Source: Paraconiothyrium sp. Pb-2020 (taxonomy: Eukaryota; Ascomycota; Dothideomycetes; Pleosporales; Didymosphaeriaceae). Taken from it: DNA of 64,000 nucleotides. The position numbers and the translations under genes were made by a program. Below are positions 45,666-58,317 of the stretch, one piece after another (position 1 is the first letter of the stretch; every line of letters begins with the position of its first letter). Location: NCBI GenBank assembly GCA_022419385.1, contig JAJUBI010000003.1:2852001-2916000 (forward strand), given 5' to 3'. The notes under the pieces were generated by a model. It made no database searches, had not been told where the DNA came from, and saw nothing but the letters and a program-made list of their open reading frames with translations.

Positions 45666-46558
45666 ATGAGAATATCATATATCGTAACCTATTTCGCCCT
45701 TGCCCTCTCTACAGCACACGCGGCATCTGTCTCGAATGGCGAAGTGAAGGCTCGCGATGATCAGGTTGTCAGCGTAAGGAGTTCGGATGTTCTCGCTCCC
45801 GAGCACGCCCTAGAGAGGCGCAAAGGTGGTGGTGGCAAAGGCGGAGGAGGCGGCAGCAGCAGCAGTGAGTGACTTACAACCTCAAAGAACACAGCTTGAA
45901 TTTCTATTAACATCTTTGAGGCGGAAGCAAGTCCGGCAGTAGCAGCTCCGGTAGCTCAGGCTCTTCGTCAGGACGCACATCATCCAGCTCCAATGTTGGC
46001 GGTTCTACCCGCGCAGGCTCCGGCCCTTCGCGCTCATTTGGAGGTGGTGGGTTTTACGGCGGAGGAGCAGCAACACCCTACAAATCCGGTAGCAAGACAC
46101 CGAAGGGTCTGGTCGCCGGTGCTCTCATTGCGCCCGTACTACTTATCGGTCTCCTCCCGGGACTCTGGCTCTATAGCGTCTACCCATACTACTTCCACAA
46201 TCCGTACCGCTTCGTCAACGAATCCGCCCATAATTCGACGAACCCCAATGGCACCAATACATCGTTGCCCGTCACATGTCTTTGCGAAGAGTTTAGCGCT
46301 TGCGGCTGCGACGAAAACGACAACCAGCAATATCTGAAGGATCTGGTCGGCAATGGAAGCTACGACAGTCTAAACAAGTCCATCATTAATGTTGCAGATG
46401 TCAATGGTACAACGACTTTGGTTCTGAACGGCACGCTGCCGAACGGAACGACCGCTCCTGGCGGCACCGACGATGCGGGCATCGCGCTTGGTGTTGGTAA
46501 ATACACAGGTTGGTATGTGATGGGTCTGACCATCATTTATTTCTGCATGCTCGCATAG
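45666..46558 (+). CDS. Secreted or membrane glycoprotein with Ser/Gly-rich linker
   Basis: Two exons, 45666-45864 and 45921-46558 (56-nt intron), 278 residues. A cleavable signal peptide is evident (MRISYIVTYFALALSTAHA). A dibasic site (ERRKGGG) precedes a low-complexity Gly/Ser/Lys stretch broken by the intron. A single strong membrane helix follows (GLVAGALIAPVLLIGLLPG). The outer segment has about nine N-glycosylation sequons (NESA, NSTN, NGTN, NGSY and others) and a compact cysteine cluster CLCEEFSACGCDEN. The C-terminus ends in a second hydrophobic stretch (WYVMGLTIIYFCMLA) that could be a GPI-attachment signal or membrane anchor. Proteins of this layout with a CxC...CxCD cluster are common in ascomycetes but uncharacterised; a cell-wall or surface role is inference. 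The acceptor at 45920 is chosen because it keeps the Ser/Gly repeat in frame. Confidence 0.8.
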
Positions 46559-49500
46559 ACGATCGATTGTTTCCGAAGAACCAAATTTCGTGAGGGTTTC
46601 AACTTGTTCGAACTTTCTACAACTGATATGAACCCAAAACCCCTGGCAAGTAGGCTTGGCGTTTTAGTATGAATTTTCGGAGGACTGGGTTTGGTTCTCC
46701 TGGATATACCCCTTTGACTGGAGGACACTATAGCATCGCTGTGGTATGTTATGGTCTCTATGTAGTAATTTTCATTAGAAAATACCCATCTATCCTTCTA
46801 ATTTGCATTTGGTCTTCTATGCCTTAGGACCAAACCAAACCCCTTGTCTGCGGATTACTTTTATCTTACATGTAGATAAATGCATACATGTATAACTAGT
46901 CAGACACAATCATGCTTGAATCCACTCGCTCCTGGTATACTGCCTCGACTCCAATAAACAATCGTATGATCCAACCTTCCCACGCCTTCACGTACATCCA
47001 CGCCTGAAAGCACACATGTCCCTAAGCTCGCGTACCTACCTAAACGCTCAAGCAGCCGCTAACTCTATGTATCGACGCAATAGAATTGACCGAGTAGATC
47101 CGCGTCCAACAGTTTCTATGAAGTAACCACCCATCCCCACAGGTGTTACAAATAATGCCCCCAACCTCTCTATCTGGACTTACTGTCATTAACATTGATG
47201 AGGGTCCAACCGCCTTTTGTTACTATATTGAATGCTAAAATCCACATAGCAGATGGATGAATACTGTGGTATCGGGGCTTTTCATAACTTTTGTGCCCAC
47301 CTCCTGTGGGAACAAAACTTATCAAAACGACAATACCAGATCAATGGACCTGGAGGCTTATAAGCTGTGACTTTGTCAAATACGAAACCGAGTTCTCCAA
47401 TTATGGCTTGAGTATGGACAACATGGATTCCATAACAGGCCGATTCATGGAAATGCCAGCAGGCCATCTGCAGCGCAACATTGACACAGGCTGCCGATCA
47501 TCGCGGGAGTGAGTAATTTAGACACGACTGGCGCGGACTTCCAACAACGCTGGAATGCGCAGACTCTGACTTTTGTGTTGCATTCGGATACGTTGGGATA
47601 TCATCGTTACGTTTTTCGTTTTTAGGTAGCTGTGACGAGCAGGAGAGGGGGTAAAAGAGACAATGTTGTTCTAAGCTGGGTTTATTCAAGCGCGAACTCA
47701 CCATTGAGTAGCAGTGTGAGTGACCTGACATGGCCGAGTCAGCTGGATCGATTAGCTTCTATTATTTCAAGAACAAGCCTCGTTGAGTTAGGCTTTTTTT
47801 TTCTTGAAAACTCAAAGCTTTGTTGAGTTGGTTATAACTAACTGCTTGATTAGGCTTACTGAAATAACCTAAGTTGTGCCCTCAGTTGTATAGGTCGAGT
47901 GACGGAGTTGCAGCTAACTAAGCTGGGATTGCAACAGTAGCTACTCGGAAATACTCCGAAGTGGTAGGATTATGGCTGGAACTGTTGGTTTGGAATAGAC
48001 GTGCGACAAATAGTGACGCAAAGCTTGATTGACCTGCAGAAGGTCTGACGAACAGAAGGCGCAAGGCCACCACTAAGCTGATAGTAGTCGTATCTAATCG
48101 AAGGCCCTTACTCTAGAGAGTCACAGAGACTAGCATTTATTTAACAATGATAGGGTGCTCATATTATTACAAGGCTACTGCGGTCCGTCTTACTGACTTC
48201 TTGATCAATGTGATCCGGGTTGGGTCATACTCAATGATCACTCCTCAGTGTACACTCAATTGTTGAACCTCTTCTCCTAATCTGCTGCTCGGTCTCCGGG
48301 AAGCACCAACAACCCTCGGATCTGCGACCTAGAGTATTCGGGCCGAAATGTATGAACATCAGGCAGCCGGCCCCTGTGGCGTGTGTTGACATTGGAGGCA
48401 GGCGGGGCAGGCGTCAAACTCTGTAGATTCACTGCCTCCTAACAGCGCTCCCCAGACTAGCATTTCCGGTGAACGTGAGACAATCTGATGGCATAAAATT
48501 CTCCCGTGACGCAGTGTTTGAGGCAGGTCCAGCTGATGGAAGCACTCGGCAACGTCAATGCGTCGGCTCACCTGAAAATCCCCACAACATGGAAACGCGG
48601 CAGAGCTCGTAGGCCCCAATCCGAGGACATACAATTGAGGGGATGTCAGGCTAACGTCACAACGTTCCAGACAGTCATGGTAAACACCGGACTTGGGTGA
48701 TTAGGTTGCAGATGCGGTCGCTACCAAGGCGCTTTAGTTCCGCAAACACTTCTCGCGGGGGTCGACGGCGTGCAGGGCGAGAGGTAGACGAACTGATCGG
48801 TGTACTTTAAGATAGGATACCCAATTTCGACAGTAACTATGGCTGGCAATAGAACCAGGCGGAGTTCAGCAGCGTACATGACCCCGACGGTGTGAATCTG
48901 GTCGCAGAAACGGTTCCTACGGCGTTCTCAAATGATCGTGTGATATTCCTGTATCGTAAGATCATTCGTTCAGCTCAGTCGTTTCCCCCATTGCAAGAAT
49001 TGTGCCTTACGTATATTTCTGTAGTAAAAGTCAAAGCGAGGATATAAAAAGTGGCCGTCAGAGGGCTATTATGCTCCCAACGAGAAAGGCGCAGAGTACA
49101 AGCCGCAAGCCAAAAGAGATTCGGCCTCACGAAAGTCTGCCTTACCCCATCACTCATTTTGGTGGATTCCGGAACCTTGTCCTGGTTGCAGAGCCGACGT
49201 AAGCCTTGCCCAGCGCTGCAGAACGAGTCGCGACATGTCCTGGGGTGAACTCCGGTCGAAGAAATTCGATGCCCTATAGCGTTACCGTCATGTAATAAAC
49301 ATGAATTCCGCGTTTGTAAAACAGTGCCGTTGATGAGTGAAACATGCGAGCTGCAGCCACGTGGACAGAAACGGGTTCTTGCATAGGGCTGCAGGAGCTA
49401 CACAGATAAGCTTACAGACGACGCACGGAATGTCAAACAACGGCAGGGTAAGTTGTGCGACCTCCAGTGGTCCCGAGCACCATGACTCCCGAAAGCATAG

Positions 49501-51112
49501 CTTCGTCTGTGCGGACTACTCAGAATCGTAACGTGTACTGAAGTCCTGGCAGCGTCGCTGATGCTGTATGTCTTCATAATGCAGTCAAGACGAAACCTGG
49601 GTGGCACCGGGCGCTGGAGCTGATAGACTTGAAATAGATAGGACCATGATGATGATGAAGGAGAAGAGCATTCGACGACAAGGGCCCTGGACATCGCGAT
49701 TCCGACCATTCGCAATGCGTATCTTCGGAACGTAAGGAAGGTACCGAGCCGCGTGGACGTTCAGCTGGTCAGCCTGTAGGCGGCTGGACTAGGGGATGCC
49801 GACAGGTGATCGGCAAAGATCACGCAGAAGTGGGCTCCATCATCATATCCACATCAGCAATGCTTTAGCTTCTGCGTGATCTTGATGTAGACTAAACAAG
49901 ACCGTCGCGCAGCGCGGCTGCAGTGTCATTGCCTACATCTGTCGTCGCGCAAGATGTGATGAAGGCACCGCGCTGGAGCGAAAGACGATTGGCTTTCCAT
50001 TGGTCGGGTAAGCGATCACGTTACCTCCAGGGTGCCAAGGTTGGAACCAGCTGTCTGGCCAACATGAAGCGCCATCCACCTTCACGGGAGGCCATGGATC
50101 TGTGTGCAACCCACCCGTGGAGTCCAGAAGCGCACGCCATCTGTCTCGGATCTCGTGGCGTTAAGGCTACCCTCCCGCCTGTCTGCCCGTGCATGGTGTC
50201 TGCCGGCACCGTGTGCAGGCGCAGGGAAAAGCCCCCCGGAAAGAAAAGACGGGCTTGTCTAACCCACGTCAGCCTCCCACTCACACACCCCTACATGCTC
50301 GATATGCGCCTCCATCCCAGAAACATGGCCGACCCCGAATCTCGGGCTCCCGCTTTGGCGAGAGATACGCTGCAATTCGTCTGGTGCACAAGTTGGTCAT
50401 TGCGTGTGGACGGTCGCACTGTATGAGGCACATTGCGCATGCCTCGCCGGCCCTGGCAGCATCTGCAGAACAGGACCCTTAACTATAGCTCATCTCGACA
50501 GGGCCAGCAATGTGCGCCCGTGAGCGCCGCGGCCTGAGACTTTCACCTTCACGTCGGTCGAAGGAGTCGCGCATGTCGTCGCACTGTCCAATGAGCGGGC
50601 CGATGGACTGATAGGCCCCAAGCTGAGAACGTCCCCAGCGAGCGAACCATCGTCGCTAACTATGCCGCAGCCGATTCCGAACTACGCCTACCGTCTGTTC
50701 CTTTTCCCATACATCGCTAGCGGCCGTTATGGCTGTGCTTCTTCATTCTACTGCCCCATCCATCCCAGTACCATGTTAGCACCATCTGGCGCACAGTCAG
50801 CGTCTGTACCTACATATGGATTCCGTTGCCTGACAGTCCCGCAGCATGCGTCACGGCAGGCCTCTCTCTGGGTTGCCAACATCCGCAGCTTTGTCTCTCC
50901 TCTGTTTCTTCTGCACCTTTCCTACTGCTATATATTCTAGCTTGTTTGCCGCAAGGATCCCCCCATTCCTTCATCAAGTCTGAGTTCCGCTCACTGCTCT
51001 ACTGCTCCTACACTGTCAGTGTTCTTAGCCCGTCTCAATCAGCTTGTCGTTCCAAAGTCCTACAACGTCACACATCCACTGTTCCTGTCGTTGTCAACCG
51101 ATACCTTTCAAC
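46559..51112. other. Gene desert, left part (4.5 kb)
   Basis: No recognisable genes. A 70-bp hairpin element lies at 47268-47337. About 47640-48000 has repeated GTTGAGTT/GAGTTAGGC and TAACTAA stretches that look like decayed transposon sequence. The last 400 bases are pyrimidine-rich and are probably the 5' UTR and promoter of the small gene at 51113. Confidence 0.5.
47268..47337. mobile_element. 70-bp hairpin, internally deleted MITE-like element
   Basis: Arms starting GGTATCGG and ending AATACC pair over about 33 bases, including the core TTTTGTGCCCAC against GTGGGAACAAAA, around a 4-5 base loop. The same arm sequence forms the terminal repeats of the element at 57251-57522, so this is most likely a deletion derivative that lost its whole interior. 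No coding capacity. Confidence 0.6.
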
Positions 51113-51541
51113 ATGTGTTACCAGGTCGTCGAACGATACTCAGTCTGCCGGTGCCTCTACTACAGACACTCGATCGATCCTTGCGCCGCTCATGGACAGC
51201 GTGGCCACACGATTCAGGAGAAAACGGTCCTTGTGGGCTATGCCTGCAGCAGCCATAGCAGCCACCGACCAGAGGCTGCGTACGGCACGGGAGTGCTCCC
51301 GGATTCTGGCTATGGAAGCGGTGCCTACTCGACACATCGATAAAACACGCCGCAAACCAATACACGACCTACATACATTTTCCAAGAGCTGCCTCGTCGA
51401 CTTTTGGGGCGCATACACGGCGCAAGCATTCACTTCTTGGAGCGGGACTCCGCGCAAATCGGCGCTTTCTTCATGTTTCTTTCTGTTGTATTCATCCAAT
51501 GGTTGATTATGGCGCAAGGCATTAGCACGGAGTTTGTGTAG
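51113..51541 (+). CDS. Small Cys-rich conserved protein, possibly tail-anchored
   Basis: The frame from the ATG at 51113 begins MCYQVVERYSVCRCLYYRHS and continues IDPCAAHGQRGHTIQEKTVL, a Cys/His-rich pattern I recognise from small uncharacterised ascomycete proteins. Unspliced it ends after 76 residues. If 51321-51386 is removed as a 66-nt intron (donor GTGCCT, weak; acceptor TCCAAG), the frame continues ELPRRLLGRIHGASIHFLER and ends with a membrane helix (IGAFFMFLSVVFIQWLIMA) near the C-terminus, giving 120 residues and a tail-anchored protein. The downstream segment reads as plausible coding sequence, so the spliced form is preferred. The CxC and Cys...His arrangement could bind a metal; no function is known to me. 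It is the only gene supported in this 11.8 kb stretch. Confidence 0.6.
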
Positions 51542-54194
51542 GGATATCAGACGGAACGACTGGGATGACTAGGACGATATGCATATCAGGCATCGGATTG
51601 AGGCTTGTACGATTACGTTTGTGGTATACTGCATGGCGCACTGGTCACGGGTGACGAGTTGCATGGCATTGGAGTATTTGAATCTCGTACGTCTGATTGG
51701 ATTCCTTGTTTGTCGTTTCTTCCTCCGTACGGTGTGTCCGGGCTAGTTGCCATATGATGTGTCTTTGTCGGAGACTTTGTAAACTCTATGCGGCAAGTTG
51801 GGGCTGCTGGCCGGGGGAGCCGATACGCTAGAATGAAACTCGTCCATCTTTACTACATTCCAACCATTCACTGTTGCCGCAGAGTGCTGATTTTGAGTCA
51901 TTGCGCCTAGAAGTCGCGATTCGTAGCGTGGGATGACTTGAGGTTCGGTAGGCTAAAACTGGGTTAGGGCGAAGCAGATCCACGCTTGTCACCGCTTGTT
52001 CCGCAGTGACCTTGGTGCTCGGATCCAGAGAAGCACTACAAAGGAGCGGTGACATCTGCATCACTCTTTCGTGCTTTCTTCGCAAGACGGCGTAAGACCT
52101 TGCCATGGTCCCCACGAAGCTCACCGCGCCTTCACACGCTGCAGGCATCCGCGGGCGCGGACGGCCGTCGCGACCGCTCTACTCGTCTCGGTGGCCAAGT
52201 TCCCCAGATCTCGAATATTGCTGATGGTGCCTATCGTTTAGCCCTGCGGTGGCGAAGACGACGTGTGCTTTCCAAGTCATGCCATTCCCAAGTAGACCTA
52301 CCTCCGACATTCCCGTCTCAGCATCAGTATGGTACTAATGCTACTTGTCCTGCACCGCTCCGCTAGGTACGGCACGCTTCCAGGCGACTGGTTCGAAGAA
52401 CGGCCCGGTTGGAACTGCTTTTTGCGACTATTTTTGGCGCAAGCATGTTCGCGCCTTGCGTGTTCGGCGGATTCGTAGAAGCGCGATGGCCCGGTGTCCG
52501 TCTGTCGGACTGAGGTCCGCTATCTAATTCTGGAGATTCTTAAAGAACACCATCCTGCTATTCTGACGAGCGAATCTCCATATTCCCTCTTCGATCTTAG
52601 TAATTCCAAGCTCGGCTATCTCTTCTCCAAGGACCCATACAGCTTACGACAGTGAAGATGATCTTGGCTTTGCCTGTTCCATGGAACATGGCGCTCTGAG
52701 AAACGTTGCTATACGTCGGATAAGAAGCATACAGACTGCTTTCACAATTCTTTCGTGCAAGGTCGCGGTAGCTAGACATAGATTCCGGTCTGCAAGCATA
52801 TGCGCAACCGGTCATTCCAAACAAAACAAACATCGAGTCAGTTGATTAGTGGAAGAACCACAATGCAGTGATAGAAATAACACTTTGTTTCCCCTCGCCC
52901 GACGGCTCATCTCCTTAGCGCTTTCTCCCAGACGTGGTGGCCGATTATAGTATCGCACGGTGGCTGTGCAGCAGGCTAATCTCTTTTTGTGTGTTGAGAG
53001 AACATTGTGCAAAGACCCCAAATGTAAACCCTTCAACACTATTTCCCAGAAAGGTCCCTCGAGTGCAGCGGAACACAAAAAGTAGACCATGGGAGAGATC
53101 CATCAGGACGTGCGCCATTTCGTTTGTGATAGGGTCGGGCGGAGGAGCGAAGCACACTGAACGCCTTGCGTTTTCTAACTTTGTAGTTCTGCTAAACTGA
53201 GTCAGGCGCACTCGACTCAGCCGACATACTTCGGACTGACCATGGCTCTGCCGACCACTTCATAGCGGACGCCCCGTTTCCACAGGTGGATCTTCGGTGT
53301 CCGCTTGCAGACAGTCTCCTGCCTCCCTCCAACTGCTAATCTAGCTCTGGAAGCCTGCAGTTGATTTTGGAATATCACATTGTTGCCTCGACGCGTGAAG
53401 GCACCGCCCCTAGCGCACAGAAACCTCCTTCTCTTTTGCCACGTTTCCTGTCTGCCAGGCAATGGAGATTCTGGGTGTCCTCATGTTTCTGCCAGGCAAC
53501 ATTGCTCACATGATCTTATCCTCGTCCGGCAACGAGTCGCACTTGTGGACTAAATATCGACCCCACCCTTTAGAACGCTTCTATGCCTGTCCTGGGGCGG
53601 TATACGCCGTTGGACTGCCTATGTATATGCGGATCCTCGAGCGTTTGCGACACTGCTCCCGGAGTGGGGCTGGCAACATTCGCGTCCGACTGCTAGGCGT
53701 TCTTCGATACCCCACAAGACCCAAATTCTACCGATCAACGAACGGAAGTCTAGCAGACGCGCCTTATGCTGCTTATGCGTCTTAAACCTAGACTCCACTT
53801 GTGTCCAGACCCACCTGGGCGGAGCTTAGGGTTCCATAAAGATTGCCGCAAGGTGCACAGCATTCGACCTCCTCTAGCTTATCGTGCGAGAGCTGCGGGC
53901 CGTACCATAGTGGAGGTGATTTTGGGGCCATACGGTTCCAATCTCGCATCCTACTCTTTCCCAAACATGCTGGGCCGCAACCAGGTGACCAATATGGCCC
54001 CAAGGAATGGGGTCGTATGCCTCCGGCAGGGACCGACAGCTGGTCTCCCGAAACAAGCATCGATGACTACCGTCACTGCGAGGGTCATGCGTACGCCGCG
54101 TAGCCGACTCTTTTCATCCTGACGTTTCCCGGGTCCCTTTCTCCGTCTGTCCTTGCTTCCGGGTAACGCGCTTCGCAATGTCCTTCCCGGTCTT

Positions 54195-54208
54195 GGTACC
54201 TAGGTACC
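54195..54208. repeat. Perfect 14-bp palindrome
   Basis: GGTACCTAGGTACC is its own reverse complement, followed within 13 bases by a further GTACC. It lies in gene-free DNA; function unknown. Confidence 0.6.
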
Positions 54209-56734
54209 GAGTACCTTAGGGATGCTTGCAACATGTTCAAGCTTGCCATGTCTGGCGACCGCCGGTAGCAGAAAGACGATGAGTACACTCTCTCCCCTTG
54301 ACTTATCTCTCTGATCCGTTGTACACGTGCCGGTTCCGTTGGTGGCACTCGCTTGGCGTTATTTGGCGCGGGTGCATGCTAGACTGCCATCCTTTGTCAT
54401 CGGTGTTCTTCATCTTGACTGTTAGAGACATATGGCGTGCAGTGCTAATCGTATGCAGGACCAGAATTTTACCGACCAATTCCAGGTTGAGTCTTATTCT
54501 GCACCGCCTACATACGCTACGGCTGTGTTAGCGTCATCTCGCAAATGGGGTCTCTGCAAACTAGGTGATGCTTCACTTTGGAGCCTCAGGCATCTTTTGA
54601 CTCGGTCAAGATGTCGAGCCATGTTGTCTGTACATGGTATTCAGTTGCCGAGTCGACGATGAACAGGTGGACGCAGGTGGGTTCAGCTACGTTAGTCTCC
54701 TAGATTCCAGTGACGGACATTTTCAAGTGCTCCTACGACTAGTGTCAAAGTTCAATATCTCTTCTGCCCAGCATCAGGCTCATTGGTCTTGCACCTCTCC
54801 TTAAGATTTGAACAACCTTCTAGGGAAGGCACCTTTCTCGTAACCCACAATCTACACGCGTGTAGGGCTGTAATGATTCACCATCGACTGCTTGAATCTC
54901 TTTATAGCCATTCACTGTCATTGTCGCGATCAAAAGACCCGCTGCAAGTCGGTTTGACACTGCAGCACAACCAAACAAGCTGGAACCCGACGGTGGTAGA
55001 ACGCTGCGACCTTCCTTCCACGTTTGCTTCAAGTGTAATAGATCGATATCGAGTATCATGCGGACGTCCTATCTTGGCAAAAAGACGTTAGAAGGCGGCT
55101 CATCATCTACTTAACAGCCTTAGTTGATTGGCACTTTCCACATATGGATACAGTGCTGACACTGGCGGGCCGAAACGGCAGCAGGCTAGGGAAGCGCAAG
55201 CGACGAACTCTGCCATGCATTCTCGTTGAACATCGGTTCGTGTTGATGCATGCTCAGGGAGCCGTGTCTGTGGAAATGTCATTCGTTTCATGTGAATGTT
55301 GAGGAGTTGAGGGTAGCTGATTAGCGCTGATCGCACATTCAGTGCGCCGATAGATCGCGCTGTTCACCGCCGGAATGATTAACAAACGGAAGACCATGAA
55401 CGTCAAAACAAAGATGAAACCTTCCTCCCGCCTCCATTTATGCATCTCTTCGCTGACCGCAAGCCACAACCGCGACAGCGCTTACAGAGCCTGCCTAGCG
55501 ATCAGGCTCCCGAAACGGTCAGCGGGGGATCCACCACATCAGTCGTGCCGCGTGCACGATCCGTAAGGCTGTTATGTTCCAGCGACCTGGTAGTTCTCGT
55601 TTGTTCCCGCTGGTCGTCTCGGCGAGCTTACTTTTGGTGGCTTGTAGGATCATCTTTGTTCGGTAGCGGTGCGACCGATATACCGTGCGTTAGAAATGAG
55701 CCAGACGAGCGGCCATTCAAGCTCTACTGAAACCTCATGCAGGGCAAGAAGCATCTTGTCCGCGTCGGTGTTGGGTGCAAAGAGAACATGTGTCCAAGCG
55801 ACGCTGATCGAACAGCCAACCCAGGGGTGCGATACATAAGATGTAGTGCCGAAGTTTTCAAGCTGATACAGATCGAAGGCTTAGAGTTATCGGGAGCGTC
55901 CCTCTTCTGTGGCGCTCTAACTGATTGCTACTGTACATGTGCAGGCGGCTGCTTCGTTACGAGCAGGGCTAAAACTGGCTGTCGTCCTAATAGAAGGTAT
56001 ATAATGCCTATAACAGACTCAATTTGGTTCGTCGGCCGTGGCTCCTGTATTGTGCGCTAGCATAGCGAGCCGTGAGCCTGCGGATGTCTTACGCCGGTTA
56101 GGCTGGGGGGCGTTACACTTTTAGTGCACTCAGGACTCACAAACTCGTCTGGCATCGTCATACTGATGACCCACAAACATGGAGTCGCTTTCCTACAGAT
56201 TTACTCGTCGAGGCGGTCTTGTTATTCCTGGATATTGAGAAGGCTCTCGCCGTCGTAGACAGAGGAAGGCGCCGAGGGTCGCACACCACCGTGAACTTCT
56301 GCAATTAACGATTGAGTTACCATACACTACGGGCGTGCAACCATCGAGAAATGCGTAATGTCATCTACTCTTAATTTTCTGGTCTCTATCTTCTTTTCTA
56401 TTGTCATTAGTCTGCTCTGCTCGATTGTCATGCACATTTCTGCATTACCTGTGGTCTTTCCGCTGCACCATGTTTTGAGACAGGTTATAATATGATTGTA
56501 GTCCGTTTATTATAAGCTATGTAGTATTGCTAGATTGACAGCTGTAGCAGAGCATTGATGAATCAGACTTTTACGCCTCTGTCGGTCCAATGAGGGACCT
56601 AATACGGGCATTCTTACGCCCTTCTCCTTCCCGTCCAGATCCCGCCGCTAATCCGATCTACCTTGTCATGGCAGTGTCCATCATGATGACGCGCTACGTC
56701 ACGTTTTTAAGCCCGGCATTGGAGGCCTAATGGC

Positions 56735-56770
56735 GGAATATTGCCGGATTGTAAATCCAACGAATATTCC
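56735..56770. repeat. Hairpin with GGAATATT arms
   Basis: Outer arms GGAATATT and AATATTCC and inner arms GGATT and AATCC pair around a 3-base loop. Possibly the remnant of a transposon end; no partner was found nearby. Confidence 0.5.
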
Positions 56771-57250
56771 ACGATCGAGTTCGATTAAATAATGAACTGC
56801 ATAATAGTAGATCAAGGTATCATGATAAATATGTGGGATTGCGTCGATGTCGCTGCGTGGGATTACGTACTATTTTATGGGCGGCTTTCTTTTCCGTAAT
56901 CACTTCCATCACATTTCGAGCCACTAAGTGCGTCTGCTGTCTCTTGGTGCTCAACGCCGCATGCAGTGCAGGAAACAGAAACAATTATTCCCGCGTCGTT
57001 TCGCAACTACGCTCACAAGACTGTACTGTCAAAGCCGCGCGGTCTTCACATTTCTCTCTCCATCAAGTCCCCGTGGCCGCGCGAACCATGCTCGTATGTA
57101 TTGCACATGTTGCCACGTCTCAATACATTTCAGCCATGACCCCCCAGTTCTGCTCGGCGCGCAACGGATTTTTTCGAAGGATGCAATATCGCTTGGACTA
57201 GATTTCATTGGAACGACGGTGGTCTTTTCACATTAGAAGATACATATCTT

Positions 57251-57522
57251 GCGTTATTATCGTTTTTATGAGTTTTGTGCCCACGGCCTTTGGTTCATTA
57301 TATAGATTCTGATTATTCTATAAGCTCTTATTGGTTAAGCTTACTATTAGTATATAAGTGATTGGGTAGTCTTACATCTATAAGGTCTAGTTAACAGCTA
57401 CTAGTACCACACATCTATCTACTAGAGGTAATTGACTAATCAATAAGACCTCATAGAATAATCAGCTTCCATAAATTGAACCAAACACCGTGGGCACAAA
57501 ACTTATAAAAAGCACCGATACC
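57251..57522. mobile_element. Palindromic MITE-like element (about 270 bp)
   Basis: Terminal inverted repeats of about 36 bases share the core GAGTTTTGTGCCCACGG on the left and its reverse complement on the right (about 33 of 36 matching). Pairing continues inward: CTGATTATTCTAT near 57311 pairs with its reverse complement near 57455, so most of the element folds into one long hairpin. The interior is AT-rich and noncoding. Size, TIRs and lack of ORFs fit a foldback MITE. Exact ends and target-site duplication are not clear. Confidence 0.7.
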
Positions 57523-58317
57523 AGAACACCTCTTATCCCGGATTCGTGACATTGCTGGTTCGCAAAATCAATTTGACCTTGCCACTTTCACGGGAAAGGT
57601 ACAGACTTTGCCCTGAGTCATGGATGATCCATGCTTTCGGGAAAGCAGCTATCTGACATGTGAACATACAATGAGGATGCCACGAATCATTCAGACGTCT
57701 TGATGAAACCTCCACGAGTGAATTGGTCAAGGCTGGAGATCTTTCGCCAACACAATTTGGTCGCAGCCCATGACACCAAGACCAACACATCGTCCGTGTC
57801 CCATCCCCCCACCAAACAACAACAAAACCCACCATAATGAAGATTCTATATCCACCTGCGATCATTATATGATCTGTTCTACTCACTTTCAACTTGGAGT
57901 ATACTGACAAAGCATGATTAGGTAACACCATGCAATTACTTCACGCTGTTTCATCAGGACTACACATGCACAAAGACTACTACAAGCACATCAGAGCCGA
58001 CAATGAGACCATAGGCGAGACTATCTCAAGTCGTCTATCTACTTTTGATACTAATCGGTATATCGATCATAATTCGTTTCGTAACCATCCAAGACGCCAA
58101 TACGATGCCGGTGCAAGCCCACTCAAACACTTTCGGTTCACAAACCGAAGAACCCCCACGGCGCCACTACAGCACGAAGTCTGCGTATTAAGATTCGCCA
58201 AAAGACCAACACCACGCTATTACAGATGCTAAATGTATGACCAACCCAAATACTGAGTACGCCGAAAGAATGCACTGCGCTCATGAGCCAACTTTTCCCC
58301 TGTGGTCCAAGAAGAAT

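Larger units (their letters stand above)
51542..58317. other. Gene desert, right part (6.8 kb)
   Basis: No recognisable protein on either strand. It contains a 14-bp perfect palindrome at 54195-54208, a hairpin at 56735-56770 and a palindromic MITE at 57251-57522. Composition becomes AT-rich from about 56300 onward. The open frames are short, overlapping and lack family features. Confidence 0.5.

Noticed and set aside
49923..50426. 167-codon frame in the gene desert
   Set aside because: No recognisable domain, no good start context, and overlapped by equally long frames in other phases.
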